DNA from: Trema orientale
Taxonomy: Eukaryota > Streptophyta > Magnoliopsida > Rosales > Cannabaceae
DNA: 64,000 nucleotides
Reading direction: 5' to 3'
NCBI GenBank assembly: GCA_002914845.1
Contig: JXTC01000087.1
Location: 250,172-314,171 of the forward strand
Shown here: piece after piece, positions 15,158 through 26,935 of the stretch
How positions within the stretch are numbered: the stretch's first letter is position 1
How the letters are laid out: each line of letters starts with the position of its first letter
Program-made: the position numbers and the translations under genes
Notes under the pieces: generated by a model
What the model saw: the letters and a program-made list of their open reading frames with translations, nothing else
What the model was told of the DNA's origin: nothing
Database searches by the model: none

Positions 15158-16249
15158 AAGACTATCAGTCTACCTGTTATTTTTTGTGATAGCTTTTAAT
15201 TTAGTCATCTTTTTTTCCCCCTTTCTAAGTCACCAAAATAAAAACAATGTGCTTAAGAGCCAGTTTAGTATTGTTGTGTTGTGTTACGCTGCAGCAGGAC
15301 CAGTGTTGTAATCGAGAAGTAGTTATGAAAAAAAAAAAGTCAGCGTTTGATAAATTTAATTTACAAAACGATTATATTATTTGGTAAACTATAGATTGTG
15401 TGTGCTATAAAATGATATTTTAGACAATATGTATTATGGAAGTAACTTTGAAAAGTAACTATTATCATACTTCTCAAATTCTGCTTAAAATAGTGGAGTA
15501 CCTTTCAAAATCTGCTTACCAAAAGCAAAGAGTTACCAGACGTCTCACTCTCTTCTTCCTCCTCCCCCCCCCCCCTAATTATGTTTAAAAGCTAAAAGTA
15601 ACATTTAGAAGTAATCCCAAACATGGCTTTGAGATTCATGTGGATTCTACACCAATGGATGACCTCAATTAGTAAAAAAAAAGCACGCCCCTCTAATTAA
15701 TTTCTCTTGTAATTTTTGGGATCCTACGATCTTAAAGATAAAGATCAAGGACCAAGAGCTTGTTATTTATGTTTGTTATATCTCTTTTAAGTTTTAGCAA
15801 ATTAATAAATAAATGAGATAACTTTAAAAACATTCTTTTCGTTTTAGCCAAATATTATGTTTAAGCATCTTTTAGAAAATAAAAAATATCTAATCTATTT
15901 TCTGAATAAGGAAAAAAGATACTCTCTAGCTCTTTTTGGTTAATTTGGACTGAATTATTTTCCTAAATAACAATAATGTCCTTAGGATATTAATATCCAA
16001 ACAACTCTTGAAAACAAGGGTATCATAAAAATTACGAATAATGACCCAAAAAATAACCATGATTTTTAATTTTTCTACAAAAAGTAACATAACTTTTGAA
16101 TTCTGTAAATTAATATCTTAAGATTTGAATTCTCTTCTTGCACAATTCAGTCAATTTAAAGTGAGTTACAACACCCAAAAGAAAAATGGACTCTTAATTA
16201 GCTTATATCTTACTGCGTGCAAGAAAAAGATAGGCTAAAGTGAGAGAAG
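15158..16249. other. Spacer after the dioxygenase, with a possible hAT-like MITE relic
   Basis: Positions about 15252-15636 start with CTTAAGAGCCAGTTTAGT and end with CCCAAACATGGCTTTGAG, which are imperfect inverted ends of a type common in hAT-like plant mini-elements. No clean target duplication is seen. The remainder to 16249 is AT-rich without coding signal. Confidence 0.4.
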
Positions 16250-18256
16250 ACTAAAAGTGCTAACTTAGCTAGCACCACCCAGGACAAGAAAAAAAAGCTG
16301 TAGTCGGGACTTCACAAAATAAGGTGCAAAAGAAAGAGAATGAGGAGTTTACCTATTTTTTCTACTAGAAGGCTAAACACATGAAGAAGGAATGTCTCAA
16401 GTATGCTGCATGGTGCATAAAGAAGGGTAAGCATCTCAACTTTGTCTGTTCCAAAGTTAATTTAGCTTCTGTACCCAATTATACTTGGTGGGTAGATACC
16501 GGTGCCATTATGCACATAAGTGCGTCTATAGAGGATCACCTAAGGAGTCATCTGCTAAGTGATACTGAAAGATTCATCTATGTGGGCAATGGCAACACAA
16601 TTAAAGTGAACGCTATAGGATTATTTAGGTTACAAATAGAGACCAGTTATTTTTTGAATTTGAATAAGACATTTATTGTACCATCATTTAAACGGAATTT
16701 AATTTATATTTCTGCTTTGGACAAAACAACTTATTTTTGTTCATTTGGAAATAAAGAATTTAGTCTTTTTTAAAATTTAAATATTATTGCTACTAGTTCC
16801 TCGATTGATAATTTTTATAAATTAAATACTATTGCCTCATTTAAGGAAACCTTGCATTTGAGAAACACAGCATAAAATGCAAATTCACTGAGGATTCTTC
16901 TATATTATAGGAGAAGCGATTAGGACACATCATTAAACAGAGAATACAACAACTTGTGTCAGATGGAATTTTTGACCCACTTGACCTAACAGACTTCAAA
17001 GTCTGTGTTGAGTGTGATAAATAGGAAAACGTAAGAAAATTAAGTGCCAATAGGAGTTCTGGTATCCTAGAACTGATACATACTGATATTTGTGGAATAT
17101 TCCTTACGGCTTCATGGAATTGCCAGTAGTATTTTATCGCGTTCATATATGATTACTCTCATTATAGGTACCCATATTTAATTTATAAGAAGTCACAATC
17201 TCTTGATATATTTAAAGTTTTCAAAGCCGAAGTTGAAAATCAACTCGACAAAATAATTAAGATTGTCTAATCTGATCGTGATGAAAAATACTACAGTCGA
17301 TATGATGGATTAGGTGAACAACGTCCAGAGCCCTTTACCCAATTTTTAGAGGAATGAGAATCATCCCACAATACAGAATGTCAGGAAAACCTAGCACAAA
17401 TGGTGTTGCTGAGCGACGAAATAGAATGCTTATGACGAGAAATATAATTAGTCATTCTTCTTTGCCTAAATCACTCTAGGAGTGAGGTGTTAAAGACTAC
17501 AATTTATATTCTTAATGGAGTATCCAGCAAATAAGTAGCTAAAATAACACATGAGCTTTGGATAGAGAAAAAGTCCAGTATTAAGCACTTACATGTCTGG
17601 GGTTATCTAGTTGAGGCAAGGCCATACATGCCACATGAAAAAAAACTAGACTCAAGAACTATTAGATGCTATTTTGAAGGATACACTGAAAGGTTAAGAG
17701 ATTTCAAATTTAATAATCCCTTTCATAGGTCCTTTTTTCGAGATGGAGAATGCAAGATTCGTTGAGGATGTAGAGTTTGTTTGGGAGGGGATAAAGGAAA
17801 AGTTAAGGTAAGGAATATTATCTTTGAGTAGGAATTCATTTCTCTTCCTACAGTTACCATCGAAGGTGATCAGGCTCCTATACTTGATATTATTCAAGAA
17901 ACAAATCCAGACAATCAAGACAATATTCATCAACTCTCTGTCCAAAATGAGAAAGTTGCTCCTGAAGAGCAAACTTAATATCCTCAAGAGCAAGTGCCAT
18001 TAAAGAGATCTACTAGGGAAAGGAGAAACGCGATTTCAGATAATTACATTGTTTATCTCTAAAAACATGAGTTTGATATAGAAGTGGAAGATGATCCAAT
18101 CAATTTCACTCAAGCCAAATAAAGTTCTAAATCCCAATAGTGTGGATTGATATTATGAAGAATGAGATGAAATTCATGAAAGATAACGGTATTTGGGATC
18201 TCATCGAATTGTCAGAAAGAAAGAAACCCATTAATTATAAATAGATATTTAAAACT
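16250..18256 (+). pseudogene. Decayed copia retrotransposon, 5' fragment (gag knuckle relic, protease, integrase)
   Basis: These are remnants of a Ty1/copia polyprotein, broken by stops and frameshifts. A degenerate gag zinc-knuckle tail (HMKKECLKYAAWCIKKGK) starts at 16378. The protease site is WWVDTGAIMHIS at about 16489-16524. The integrase zinc region (GHI-KQRIQQ, then C-V-E-C) is at about 16924-17020, the D-I-C-G segment near 17085, and a KPSTNGVAERRNRM stretch near 17390. A post-integrase stretch (WGYLVEARPYMP) lies near 17600. The gag start and 5' LTR are missing, so the copy is 5'-truncated. The reading continues after the inserted element at 23980: the split falls inside the pre-reverse-transcriptase IFKT motif. 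Confidence 0.88.
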
Positions 18257-19482
18257 CAAAAGAGCAAAAGATCTGTTGGCAACCTTTATGTTGTAACATG
18301 ACTGGTTTTACGGTCATGTTACAATAGGCGACTAAATATTTGATCTGATTAGGTTTTTCAGTATTTTCCTTTTATATGCTTTAGGTCATGATTTGTATAG
18401 TTGTCAATCATAAAAATCTGATCATATTAATGCGTAGACAGATTCATTTGTGCAAGAATAGATAAGTGACTCTTATCAAAATTGGTTTTGAGTATATATC
18501 TATATTTCATTAAGGAAATTCCTTTAAATGAATATTTTATGTTAATATCTTTTATGTAAGTTTCTTTAACTCATTTGTGCTGATTCATATTGATTAAAGT
18601 TACTCTAATTCATGCTATTAGCTGTCAATAATATTTGAGTAACTGATTGTTTTGTTTTAGGAAAGAAATCTAGAAGTTTCCTTTTCTGTTCCAACATGAC
18701 TGGGTTGACAGATCATGTTGCAATACGTGGATAGAATCAACAAATAATTTCTAGATCCGTTTTCTAAGTTTGGTAGCAAACTTGACTGACCTTACAAGTC
18801 TTCTAATCAACATTACTCTTAAATGTTATTTTGCAGATTATACATGTGAAGGCTTGCTCTCTCACTCTATTTAAAGACCACACAAGAGTAACTTTAGAGA
18901 GGCCACATATTATATTTCTGCTATTGAGTGTAAAAGAAAGATTTTTCTTATAGCCATTTTCTTAGAATTAAGAGTAGTCCTAGTTGTATGATAAAGTACT
19001 TCAAGAGAGGTGTTGAACATCTTCGGGAGAAGATCGATCCATAGCTGCGAAGGAAGTTCACGAATGAAGGATCAAATAAGGTCAAGAGGAGCTTGACTAT
19101 GAGTATTCATCGGGAGGACGAACACAAAATCTTCAGAAAAAGATCAACTTCAAGTACCTGAAGGGATTTCAGAAGAACGAAGTCAACCTAAGACGAATGG
19201 TGCTCGCTAGACACTTTAGTGAAGGAATACATCCACATTGCAATAATCAAAAGAGGGAAATAGGGAGTCTTTTATTGTATAAGTTAAATTGGTGTTTGTA
19301 TTCATTCAAACTTTACTAATAATATTTATTCTTTGGGCGTGGCCCCTTGGATGTAGGTTATCGGGAGATAACTGAACTAAGTAAAAATATCTTGTGTTAT
19401 TTTTACTATTTCCGTACTACCACCTCACGTAATTAATTAGAAATTAATTATATTCGGTAATACCTGATAAACGGACCTAACA
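18257..19482 (+). repeat. 5' LTR of the nested element
   Basis: This 1226-bp LTR ends in GGACCTAACA. Its first two bases are CA where the 3' LTR has the canonical TG, consistent with two transitions after insertion. A TATA-like CTCTATTTAAAG near 18856-18867 could start transcription. The palindrome-like words ATGTTGTAACAT, ATGTTACAA and ATGTTGCAATAC lie at 18288, 18316 and 18715. Confidence 0.9.
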
Positions 19483-19500
19483 ATTGGTATCAAAGTGGGA
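19483..19500 (+). other. Primer binding site of the nested element
   Basis: ATTGGTATCAAAGTGGGA follows the LTR directly. TGGTATCA is complementary to the 3' end of plant initiator methionine tRNA, the usual copia primer. The following bases are mutated from the usual AGAGC. Confidence 0.8.
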
Positions 19501-19550
19501 CATTAATGTTTTTAGTGAAGATCGTGTGGAATATTTGATCTGTTTTTAGG

Positions 19551-19843
19551 TATGACGTTCATGACAGAAGGTGCTTCTATATCTCGCCTCCCACTACTTA
19601 ATGGGTTCAAATTCTTTTAAAGGTAATAATTCCTTCAGATATGATATTAATAAGAAAACTAAAGGAATTCAATGCAGAGATTGTAAGGGACATGGCCACA
19701 TGCAAGCCGAGTGCGCCAATACCTTAAAGAAAAAGGCAAAAGCTAAAACCTCTACATGGAGTGATGAGGAATATGAAGGTAGTCAAGAAGAAGATGACAA
19801 TCACATAAGTAATCACGTAGCCTTTGGTGTTTCTTTGGTTTAA
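19551..19843 (+). pseudogene. gag remnant with CCHC zinc knuckle
   Basis: The start MTFMTEGASISR (19551) is in a frame that soon stops at TAA near 19617. In another frame, 19571-19843 contains the knuckle CRDCKGHGHMQAEC (C-x2-C-x4-H-x4-C) at about 19673-19714, followed by a Lys-rich then acidic tail. The large central capsid part normally found between them is missing, so this gag is internally deleted. Confidence 0.8.
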
Positions 19844-20013
19844 GATGATGTTTGTTCTGTGCAGAAATATGCAAGTCATGTTGCAGCACAAACTACATCT
19901 GGCAGTCATGTTACAACATCATCGACAGGAAAGAATAATGAAGATGATTCTGACAGTGACGAATCTGAACTGGATGATGAATCAATCCGAATATATATTC
20001 TCAGTGGATTAGA

Positions 20014-20961
20014 GTGGTAAATCAGAATCGTTCTCTTGAAGGTAGAATTTCTGCACTTATTGAATTCAAGGAGAACGCAGAGATCAAAGTACAGAAATTG
20101 GAGACCTTGTTGGCTGAAAATGAAGCAAAACTGAAAGAAGTCTCAGCTAATCTTGAAAGGACTCAGAAGTCCTTAAAGTTGTTGAATTCTGGAATTGACA
20201 AGCTTGATCATATTTTGTCTGTTGGTAAATCCAGTACTGATCATAAAGGACTTGGATTTAAAGGTGAGCATTTTAATTCAAAGACTGTTTTTGTCAAAAA
20301 TACTTTTTCTAATCCTGTTACAAAAAATCGTACTTATGTTGTAACACAAAACTCTCACGTTGCAACATGAAATAAACCAACAGTGTCAAATTCGACAGGT
20401 AAGTATGGTAAGTTTGTTCCTGCTTGTCACTTCTGTGGTGTTAAAGGTCATATCAGACCTCGGTATTTTACCATGGTGAATTTTTTGAAAAATAAATATT
20501 TTTCATATGTGATTTCTTTCTAAAGAAAAACACCTAGGAAAAAGATTGATTTTTCAAATAAAACAAGGAAAGTCTGGATAAAGAAATCAGATTTGAATTA
20601 CTCTGCTCATTTAACTTGTTTTAGAATATGTTCTACTAACGATACTGGGTGTTCTAAGTACATGACAGGTGACAAAACCATACTCGTGGATTACAAGAAG
20701 AATGAGATAAACAGCTTTACTGATGAAGCTGTAGAAGATTCTGGTTCAGGATCCCACGTTGCAACACTGGCTGATATTGGTATAGAACCAGAAAGTCATG
20801 TTACAACATCAAATACTGATGCTATAACATCGACTAAACAGATAGAGAATGCATCTGCTGAACCTATAGTTGTAATCAATGATCCAATTAGCAGAGAATT
20901 CTCATCTAGGGTAAAGAAAAATCATCCGTCTGACATACTGACAGTAATATTGATGATTTAA
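20014..20961 (+). pseudogene. gag-tail coiled coil, second knuckle and protease-like relic
   Basis: 20014-20370 encodes a Glu/Lys/Leu-rich segment with heptad-like spacing (a coiled coil by appearance), as in the C-terminal gag of SIRE-type elements. A second knuckle, CHFCGVKGHIRPRY near 20428-20469, has lost its last Cys (Tyr instead). At about 20641-20670 the protease-like DTGCSKYMTG stands where DSGCSRHMTG is usual. The frame then jumps to a stretch with VKKNHPSDI (about 20914), which normally precedes reverse transcriptase, so the integrase region has been deleted. SHVAT/SHVTT repeats in this frame are encoded by the recurring palindrome word. Confidence 0.75.
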
Positions 20962-21039
20962 TGGTTACATGAAAAAGGATGTGTGCTTTTCTTCTTTGAT
21001 TGAGCTTAAAATAAAATCATTAATTTTGGAAAAGTTGAA

Positions 21040-22614
21040 ACAGAGATACAACTTACAGATATTTCTACAAAATCTTTTGACTTTGATCGTTTTTTATTCC
21101 TTAAGGAATACCTTAGGGATATATTCAATGTGATTTGTTACTTCTAATTTTGTACTAAATTTTGCCTTTTGAAGTTGGGATATTTTTATCTGAAAAGCCT
21201 AAAGAAAATTTGGAAAAAGATGAATTTTTATCAATTATGAATTGATTTTCTAATATATAGTTCTTGTTGTTTTTATCTTTTAAGATATTTGGATATTTAA
21301 GGAAAAATTGAAAATCTTAGATTGAATTTAACTGATTAACTTTTGATTGTTTGATCTCAGCAAAGAATTTATATGTAAACAGGCTCTATAGTCAAAAAAA
21401 GCTACCTACACTGATGTGTGAAAGCCATCTATGAGTTATCCGGTATTATGTATTTTAAATAAAGTATAGGACGATCTACAGCGTGAAAAGGGCTACCTCA
21501 ATGATAGAGTGAAAGTTACTGATTGTGGGTACTTCATTTTTATGCTGTTATAAAAATAAAATAAAAATAAAAAAATACAGTAGTAATAAACAAAGATGTA
21601 CTGCTCAAGAAATCACAGCATACACAAAAGCCTGTAATAAATGTGAATTTTCGTGGAGATCAGCAAAATAAGGTGTGTCAGTTATTTTTCAATTTTTAGT
21701 GATTAATTTGACCTAAAATTTTCTGAAAATTTTGAAGGATAAAAATGGTATGATCTATCTATTTTAAAATTATTTTATGATTAATAAAAATTCATCAATT
21801 TTTATTTTTCATTCTAGTTTTCTATATGACAAGTTCAGACTTTGTGGCAAAATAAGGCATATTACAATACGGGAATAAAATTTTTTTTTCCAACAAAAAT
21901 GGTTAATGGAAAATCTAATTGTTAATGTATATTGAAATATATACCAAAAGATGGTTTTTTTATTTCTAAAATTTTTTTGGCTCTAATTCATTTCCTTTTT
22001 CATTTTTGGGTAACTAAAGGGTTATGTGTGCATATTTCTTTTATCATTGTTCTAATCCCAATTTGTTTCCCAATTTGGTCTCTCACATTTTCTCATGCTG
22101 AAAATTGTTCATTTCCTTTTCTCCTACTTCTTTTGATGTTCTCTTGAGTTTTGCAGAAGCTTTTAATTATGATGAATCCTCCAAATTAATGGATGACATT
22201 GAAAATGAGACTGTTTCTTTCCTTCCTTTATGATGCTCGTATCATTCAGTGAGGGAGAGTTTTTTCTGAGGGGGAGTCATGAAAGAGAAAAGAGAAGGAT
22301 CATGATGATACTGATGTCATTAAGTTTATGAGATCTTGAGAAAAGCAAGTTGTTGTCTTGTTGCTATGAGCAACAATTAAGGGGGAATCATGTTACTATA
22401 CACTATTTTTGTTTGATACTCTTTTATTTTCGCATGTCATGTTTGCTATAAGATAAGGTTATTTTTGTTGATAGTTGATGATTCTTTGTCTTGATTCTTC
22501 TATCTTTGGATCTTTTATCCAAAAAGGAGAGAAAGCATGATAATTTTGGCTGTATACTGACTTTGTTTTGCAGGAATATCAAATATTTATCTAAAAAATA
22601 CCAAAGGGGGAGAT
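21040..22614 (+). other. pol C-terminal scrap, pol-to-LTR region and polypurine tract of the nested element
   Basis: About 21050-21090 encodes QLTDISTKSFDFDRF, the very end of a copia RNase H, directly after the pre-RT scrap, so reverse transcriptase and most of RNase H are missing. The following ~1.5 kb has no intact frame; SIRE-type elements carry extra sequence here. Three purine-rich tracts occur: near 22266 (GAGGGGGAGTCATG), near 22379 (AAGGGGGAATCATG) and 22603-22614 (AAAGGGGGAGAT). The last abuts the 3' LTR and is the functional-position polypurine tract. Confidence 0.7.
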
Positions 22615-23979
22615 TGAAATAGCAAAAAACCTGTTGGCAACTTTCATGTTGCAACATGACTGATTTCACAGTCATGTTACAACGTGCGACTAAATATTTG
22701 ATCTGATTAGGTTTTTCAGTATTTTCCTTTTATATGCTTTAGGTCACGATTTGTATAGTTGTTAATCATAAAAATCTGATCATATTAATACATAGACAGA
22801 TTCATTTGTGCAGGAATGTGTAAGTAACTCTTATCAAAATTGGTTTTGAGTATATGTCTATATTTCATTAAGGAAATTCCTTTAAATGAATATTTTATGT
22901 TAATATCTTTTATGGAAGTTTCCTTAACTCATTTGTGCTAATTCATATTGATTAAAGTTACTCTAATTCGTGTTATTAGCTGTCAATAATGTTTGAGTAA
23001 CTGATTGTTTTATTTTAGGAAAGAAATTTGGAAGTTTACTTTTCTGTTCCAACATGATTGGGTTGACAGATCATGTTGCAACACGTGGACAGAATCAGCA
23101 AATAATTTCTAGATCTGTTTTCTAAGTTTGGTAACAAACTTGACTAATCTTGCAAGTCTTCTAATCAACATTAAATGCTCTTAAATGTTATATTGCAGAT
23201 CATGTACGTGAAGGCTTACTCTCTCACTCTATTTAAAGGCCACTTAAGAGTAGCTTTAGAGAGAGGCCACATATTGTATTTTGGCTATTGAGTGTAAAAG
23301 AAAGATTTTTCTTAGAGCCATTTTCTTAGACTTAGGAGTAGTCCTAGTTGTGTGATAAAGTACTTCGGGAAAGGTGCTGAACATCTTCGGGAGAAGATCG
23401 ATCCGTAGCTGTAAGGAGAGTTCATGAGTGAAGGATCAAACAAGATTAAGAGAAGCTTGACTATGAGTGTTCATCGGCAGAACGAACACAAAATCTTCAG
23501 GAGAAGATCGACTTCAAGTACCTGAAGGGATTTCAGAAGAACGAAGTCAATCTAAGACGAGTGGTGCTCACTAGACACTTTGGTGAAGGAATACATCCAC
23601 ATTGCGACAATCAAAAGAGGGTCTTTTATTGTATAAGTCAAATTAGTGTTTGTATCATTCAAACTTTTCTAATAGTGTTTATTCTCTGGGCGTGGCCCCT
23701 TGTATGTAGGTTATCGGGAGATAACTGAACAAAGTAAAAATATCTTATGTTATTTTTACTATTTCTGCACTACCACCTCACGTAATTAATTGGAAATTAA
23801 TTATATTCAGAAAAATCTGATAAACTTCTCTGGGCGTGGCCCCTTGGATGTAGGTTATCGGGAGATAAATGAATCAAGTAAAAATATCTTGTGTTATTTT
23901 TACTGTTTCGGCACTACCACTTCACGTTATTAATTGAAAATTAATTATATTGGGTAATACCTGATAAACGGACCTAACA
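22615..23979 (+). repeat. 3' LTR of the nested element, with an internal 144-bp duplication
   Basis: It starts TGAAATAGC and ends GGACCTAACA, 1365 bp. The extra ~140 bp relative to the 5' LTR comes from a tandem duplication near its end: 23682-23825 and 23826-23969, each starting TTCTCTGGGCGTGGCCCC. The duplicate copies differ from each other at about a dozen sites. Confidence 0.9.
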
Positions 23980-25341
23980 AAACTGATAGGTATTCAAAAG
24001 CCAATATAGAGAGATATAAGACTCGTTTTGTTGCCAAGAGTTTTACTCAAAAGGAATACATTGATTATAAAAAGATTTTCTCACCAGTTTCTTCAAAAGA
24101 CTCTTTTAAGATAATCATGGCACTTGTTACTCATTTTAATTTAGAGCTATATTGGATGGATGTAAAAATAACGTTTTTCAAAGGTGATATTGAGGAAACA
24201 ATGTATATAGTACATCCAGAATAGTTTATAACCAGAGATCCAAATTCTATGGTTTGTAAATTAAAGAAATCCATCTATGATCTCAAGTAAGCTTCTTGTC
24301 AGTAGTATCAAACTTCCATCAAGTTATTTCCTCGTTTAATTTTGAGGAAAGTTCAGTAGATAGATGTATTTATTATAAGTTCAGTTTCATATCTTCTTGA
24401 TCTTATATGTTGATGACATACTTTCTCAAGCAATGATATGGGCTTATTACAGGAAACTAAGAGATTTCTATTAAAATATTTTTGAAATAAAAGATCATAG
24501 GGACGTCTCTTTTGTATTAGGGATACATATACCTCGAGAGCTCTTGGTGTATTTTTTGGGTTATCACAAAAAATTATATCGATAAAGTGCTCAAAAGATT
24601 TGGCATGAGCAACCGTGCTCCAAGATAAATACTTTTTGCTAAAGGTGATAAATTCAGTCTCAGTCAGTACCCCAAGAATGAGATTAAAGCTAAGAAAATG
24701 CAGAAGATCCCTTATACATCAGCAGTAGGGAGTCTTTATATGCATATGTATATACGCATCTGGATATAACATACATAGTTGGAATATTATGCAGACATTA
24801 TAGTAACTCTGGTATGGATCATTGGATAGTAGTAAAGAGGATTCTTCGGTATTTACATAGAACAAAAGATTACATACTCACTTATCGGAGATCTAATTGC
24901 CTAGAGATCGTGGGGTATTCCGACTCTGATTTTGCTGGATGCTTAGATAGAAAGAGATCCACTTTGGGTTATATTTTTTCACTTGCTAGATGAGCTATTT
25001 CATAGAAGAATGTCAAGCAGATACTCACAACTTCTTTTACTATGAAGACAGAGTTTATAGCTTGTCGTGAGCCATCGAATCAAGAGATATGGCTACAGAA
25101 CTTTATCAATGGGCTGCAAATAGTCGATGGTATTGAAAAGCCATTAAAGATATATTGTGATAATAAAGTTGATGTTCTATATTCTAATAACTATAGAAGC
25201 TCCTCGAAGTCTAAGCATATAGACATCAAGTTTTTAGTTGTTAAAGAGAGAGTTCAGAGTCACAAATATCTATAGAGTATATTGACACTAACTCCATAAT
25301 AGCGGAATCGCTCACCAAAGGTTTACTGCCTAAGGTGTTTA
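23980..25341 (+). pseudogene. Decayed copia retrotransposon, 3' fragment (reverse transcriptase and RNase H)
   Basis: This continues the element broken at 18256. Recognisable pieces in shifting frames are FVAKSFTQKEYIDYKK (24030-24077), the FSPVSSKDSFKIIMAL stretch and LELYWMDVKITFFKGDIEE near 24143-24197. The catalytic YVDD box is at about 24406-24417, and GYSDSDFAGCLDRKRSTLGY at about 24913-24970. In the frame 25042-25275 the end of RNase H reads YCDNKVDVLYSNNYRSSSKS. Several stops (for example at about 24223 and 24290) show it is dead. Confidence 0.9.
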
Positions 25342-26935
25342 TGTTAGAATAATGTCCTATAAAGCAATTTACTATTTTGACATTATAAACAATATTTATC
25401 AGATTATTTGTTATCTATTTATTATTAATAAATTCCATGTTATGAATTTCTATTTCATTTATGTCCCATTGATATAATGTGATGTGTATATTTATCTCAT
25501 GCAAACATCTAAAGATTCTGAGACATGTAGTAAGTAATAAAGAATTATTCGTATGATGAGTTCATATGTGGGAGACATTATATTCTTTATTTCATTTTGT
25601 CTAAATTAAATTGTTCGCATTCTGTATATTGAAGATAAAATACTTTACTATGTTATAGAATGTAGTGTTGTCTATTTGATTAATTAAGTCTCTAATTATC
25701 GAAGTGAGTCTTCGGATAGAAATACTAGTGTGTTATAAGAAAGTTATAACAGTATCGAACAGGACCGAGTGAATTAGAATTTAAGATTAAGTACCGTAAC
25801 TTAAATTTCTAATTTCATTAATCTAGCACTATTGTAGAAAACCTTAATCCTAGTGATTAACAAACTTACTTTCATATGTTTTGTCTTTTCGAGTTACTAA
25901 AGGACTAGTTACGATTCATAGTTCGAACTCCGGTATCTTGGAAGATAAAGTGTATGAAATGTGTAGAACGTTTTTCATGATGGACACCATGCATATAATA
26001 TCACTTTGAGTTTTTTCAAGTACTTGGATAATATAAACCAAGGCCCCGGTATTCACTATGTGAATTTGACTGTGTTAGTATAAGCAGATACAAACACCGT
26101 AGTCAACTATTATCCATTAGATGAAAAATGGCAACTCACAAGTAAATATGTACTAGAGGAGAAATACGGTAATTTCACCTTGCTAGTATGACATTGTATT
26201 AGGGGTACGTCTACAGGTATAATATATGCTAAATGGATCAAGCTAATTATTTGATAATAAGCTTCACAGAAAATAAATGATATTTAGTCCAAGAGTTCAT
26301 TATTGGGCCTATAGTGGTGTGCCCCCATATTAATGGACAAGGCCCAATCATAATTATGAGTTAATTATAATTGTGGGTATATGGTCTATTGGAGCTTGGG
26401 CTTTATGGATCTATCTGGTCCTTTGTCTAGCTCAAATAAAAACCCAATAGTTATTTGATGATCAGTTGAGCCCAACAAGCCCAATAAGCCCATTAGGGTT
26501 TACTAATCTCTCTATAGTTAAGAGAAAAGTTCTCTAGCTATCAGTTTAATGAGTTGCACGTGAAATATCCATTGAGAAGAGAGTGTCACACGAAAACAGA
26601 GAGAGAAAAAGCAGAGAAAATCAGCCAGTACTAGGAGATTCACCATCCTTGGTGTTTCGGCCATCCCGGAGAAATCAGTTCGAGAAGCTTATCTTCTTGT
26701 TCGTCTGTGGATCTCTTTGTTGGAAATCAAGAAGGTGATCATCCACCGGATCAATCAAACGACTTTCAAGAATAGACGGAAAAACGAGAAGGTTGTGGAA
26801 CGAATTCAGGTATTGGTCTTGTCTAGATCAAGAATTAATTTATGTTAGATCACGATCCGAAACGTTTTGTAAAGAAAAAAATTTTAAATGACCGATTCCG
26901 CTGCATTTCTAAATTTTACAAAACTATGGTGTTCT
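25342..26935 (+). mobile_element. Probable 3' LTR of the outer copia element
   Basis: TGTTAGAATAATGTCC begins right after the end of pol, where a 3' LTR is expected. The ~1.6 kb that follows has LTR-like features: no coding frame, a leader-like GC-richer stretch at about 26560-26860, and CCGATTCCGCTGCATTTC near 26890, wording common near copia LTR ends. A matching 5' LTR is not in the window because the element is 5'-truncated, so the end is set by wording only and may be off by some tens of bases. Confidence 0.55.

Larger units (their letters stand above)
18257..23979 (+). mobile_element. Nested copia-type LTR retrotransposon, SIRE/Maximus-like deletion derivative
   Basis: This 5.7-kb element is inserted in an older copia element. 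It is bounded by an exact 5-bp target duplication, AAACT, at 18252-18256 and 23980-23984. The 5' LTR is 18257-19482 and the 3' LTR 22615-23979. A primer binding site follows the 5' LTR and a polypurine tract precedes the 3' LTR. The internal part keeps the gag N-terminus (MTEGASISR near 19562), zinc knuckles, a protease-like motif and the last residues of pol (TDI-TKSFDFDRF), but integrase and reverse transcriptase are absent. It therefore cannot move by itself. The gag start and the long region between pol and the 3' LTR fit the SIRE/Maximus lineage. LTR-to-LTR differences are frequent (about 18 in the first ~240 aligned bases by eye, mostly transitions), so the insertion is not recent. Confidence 0.92.
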
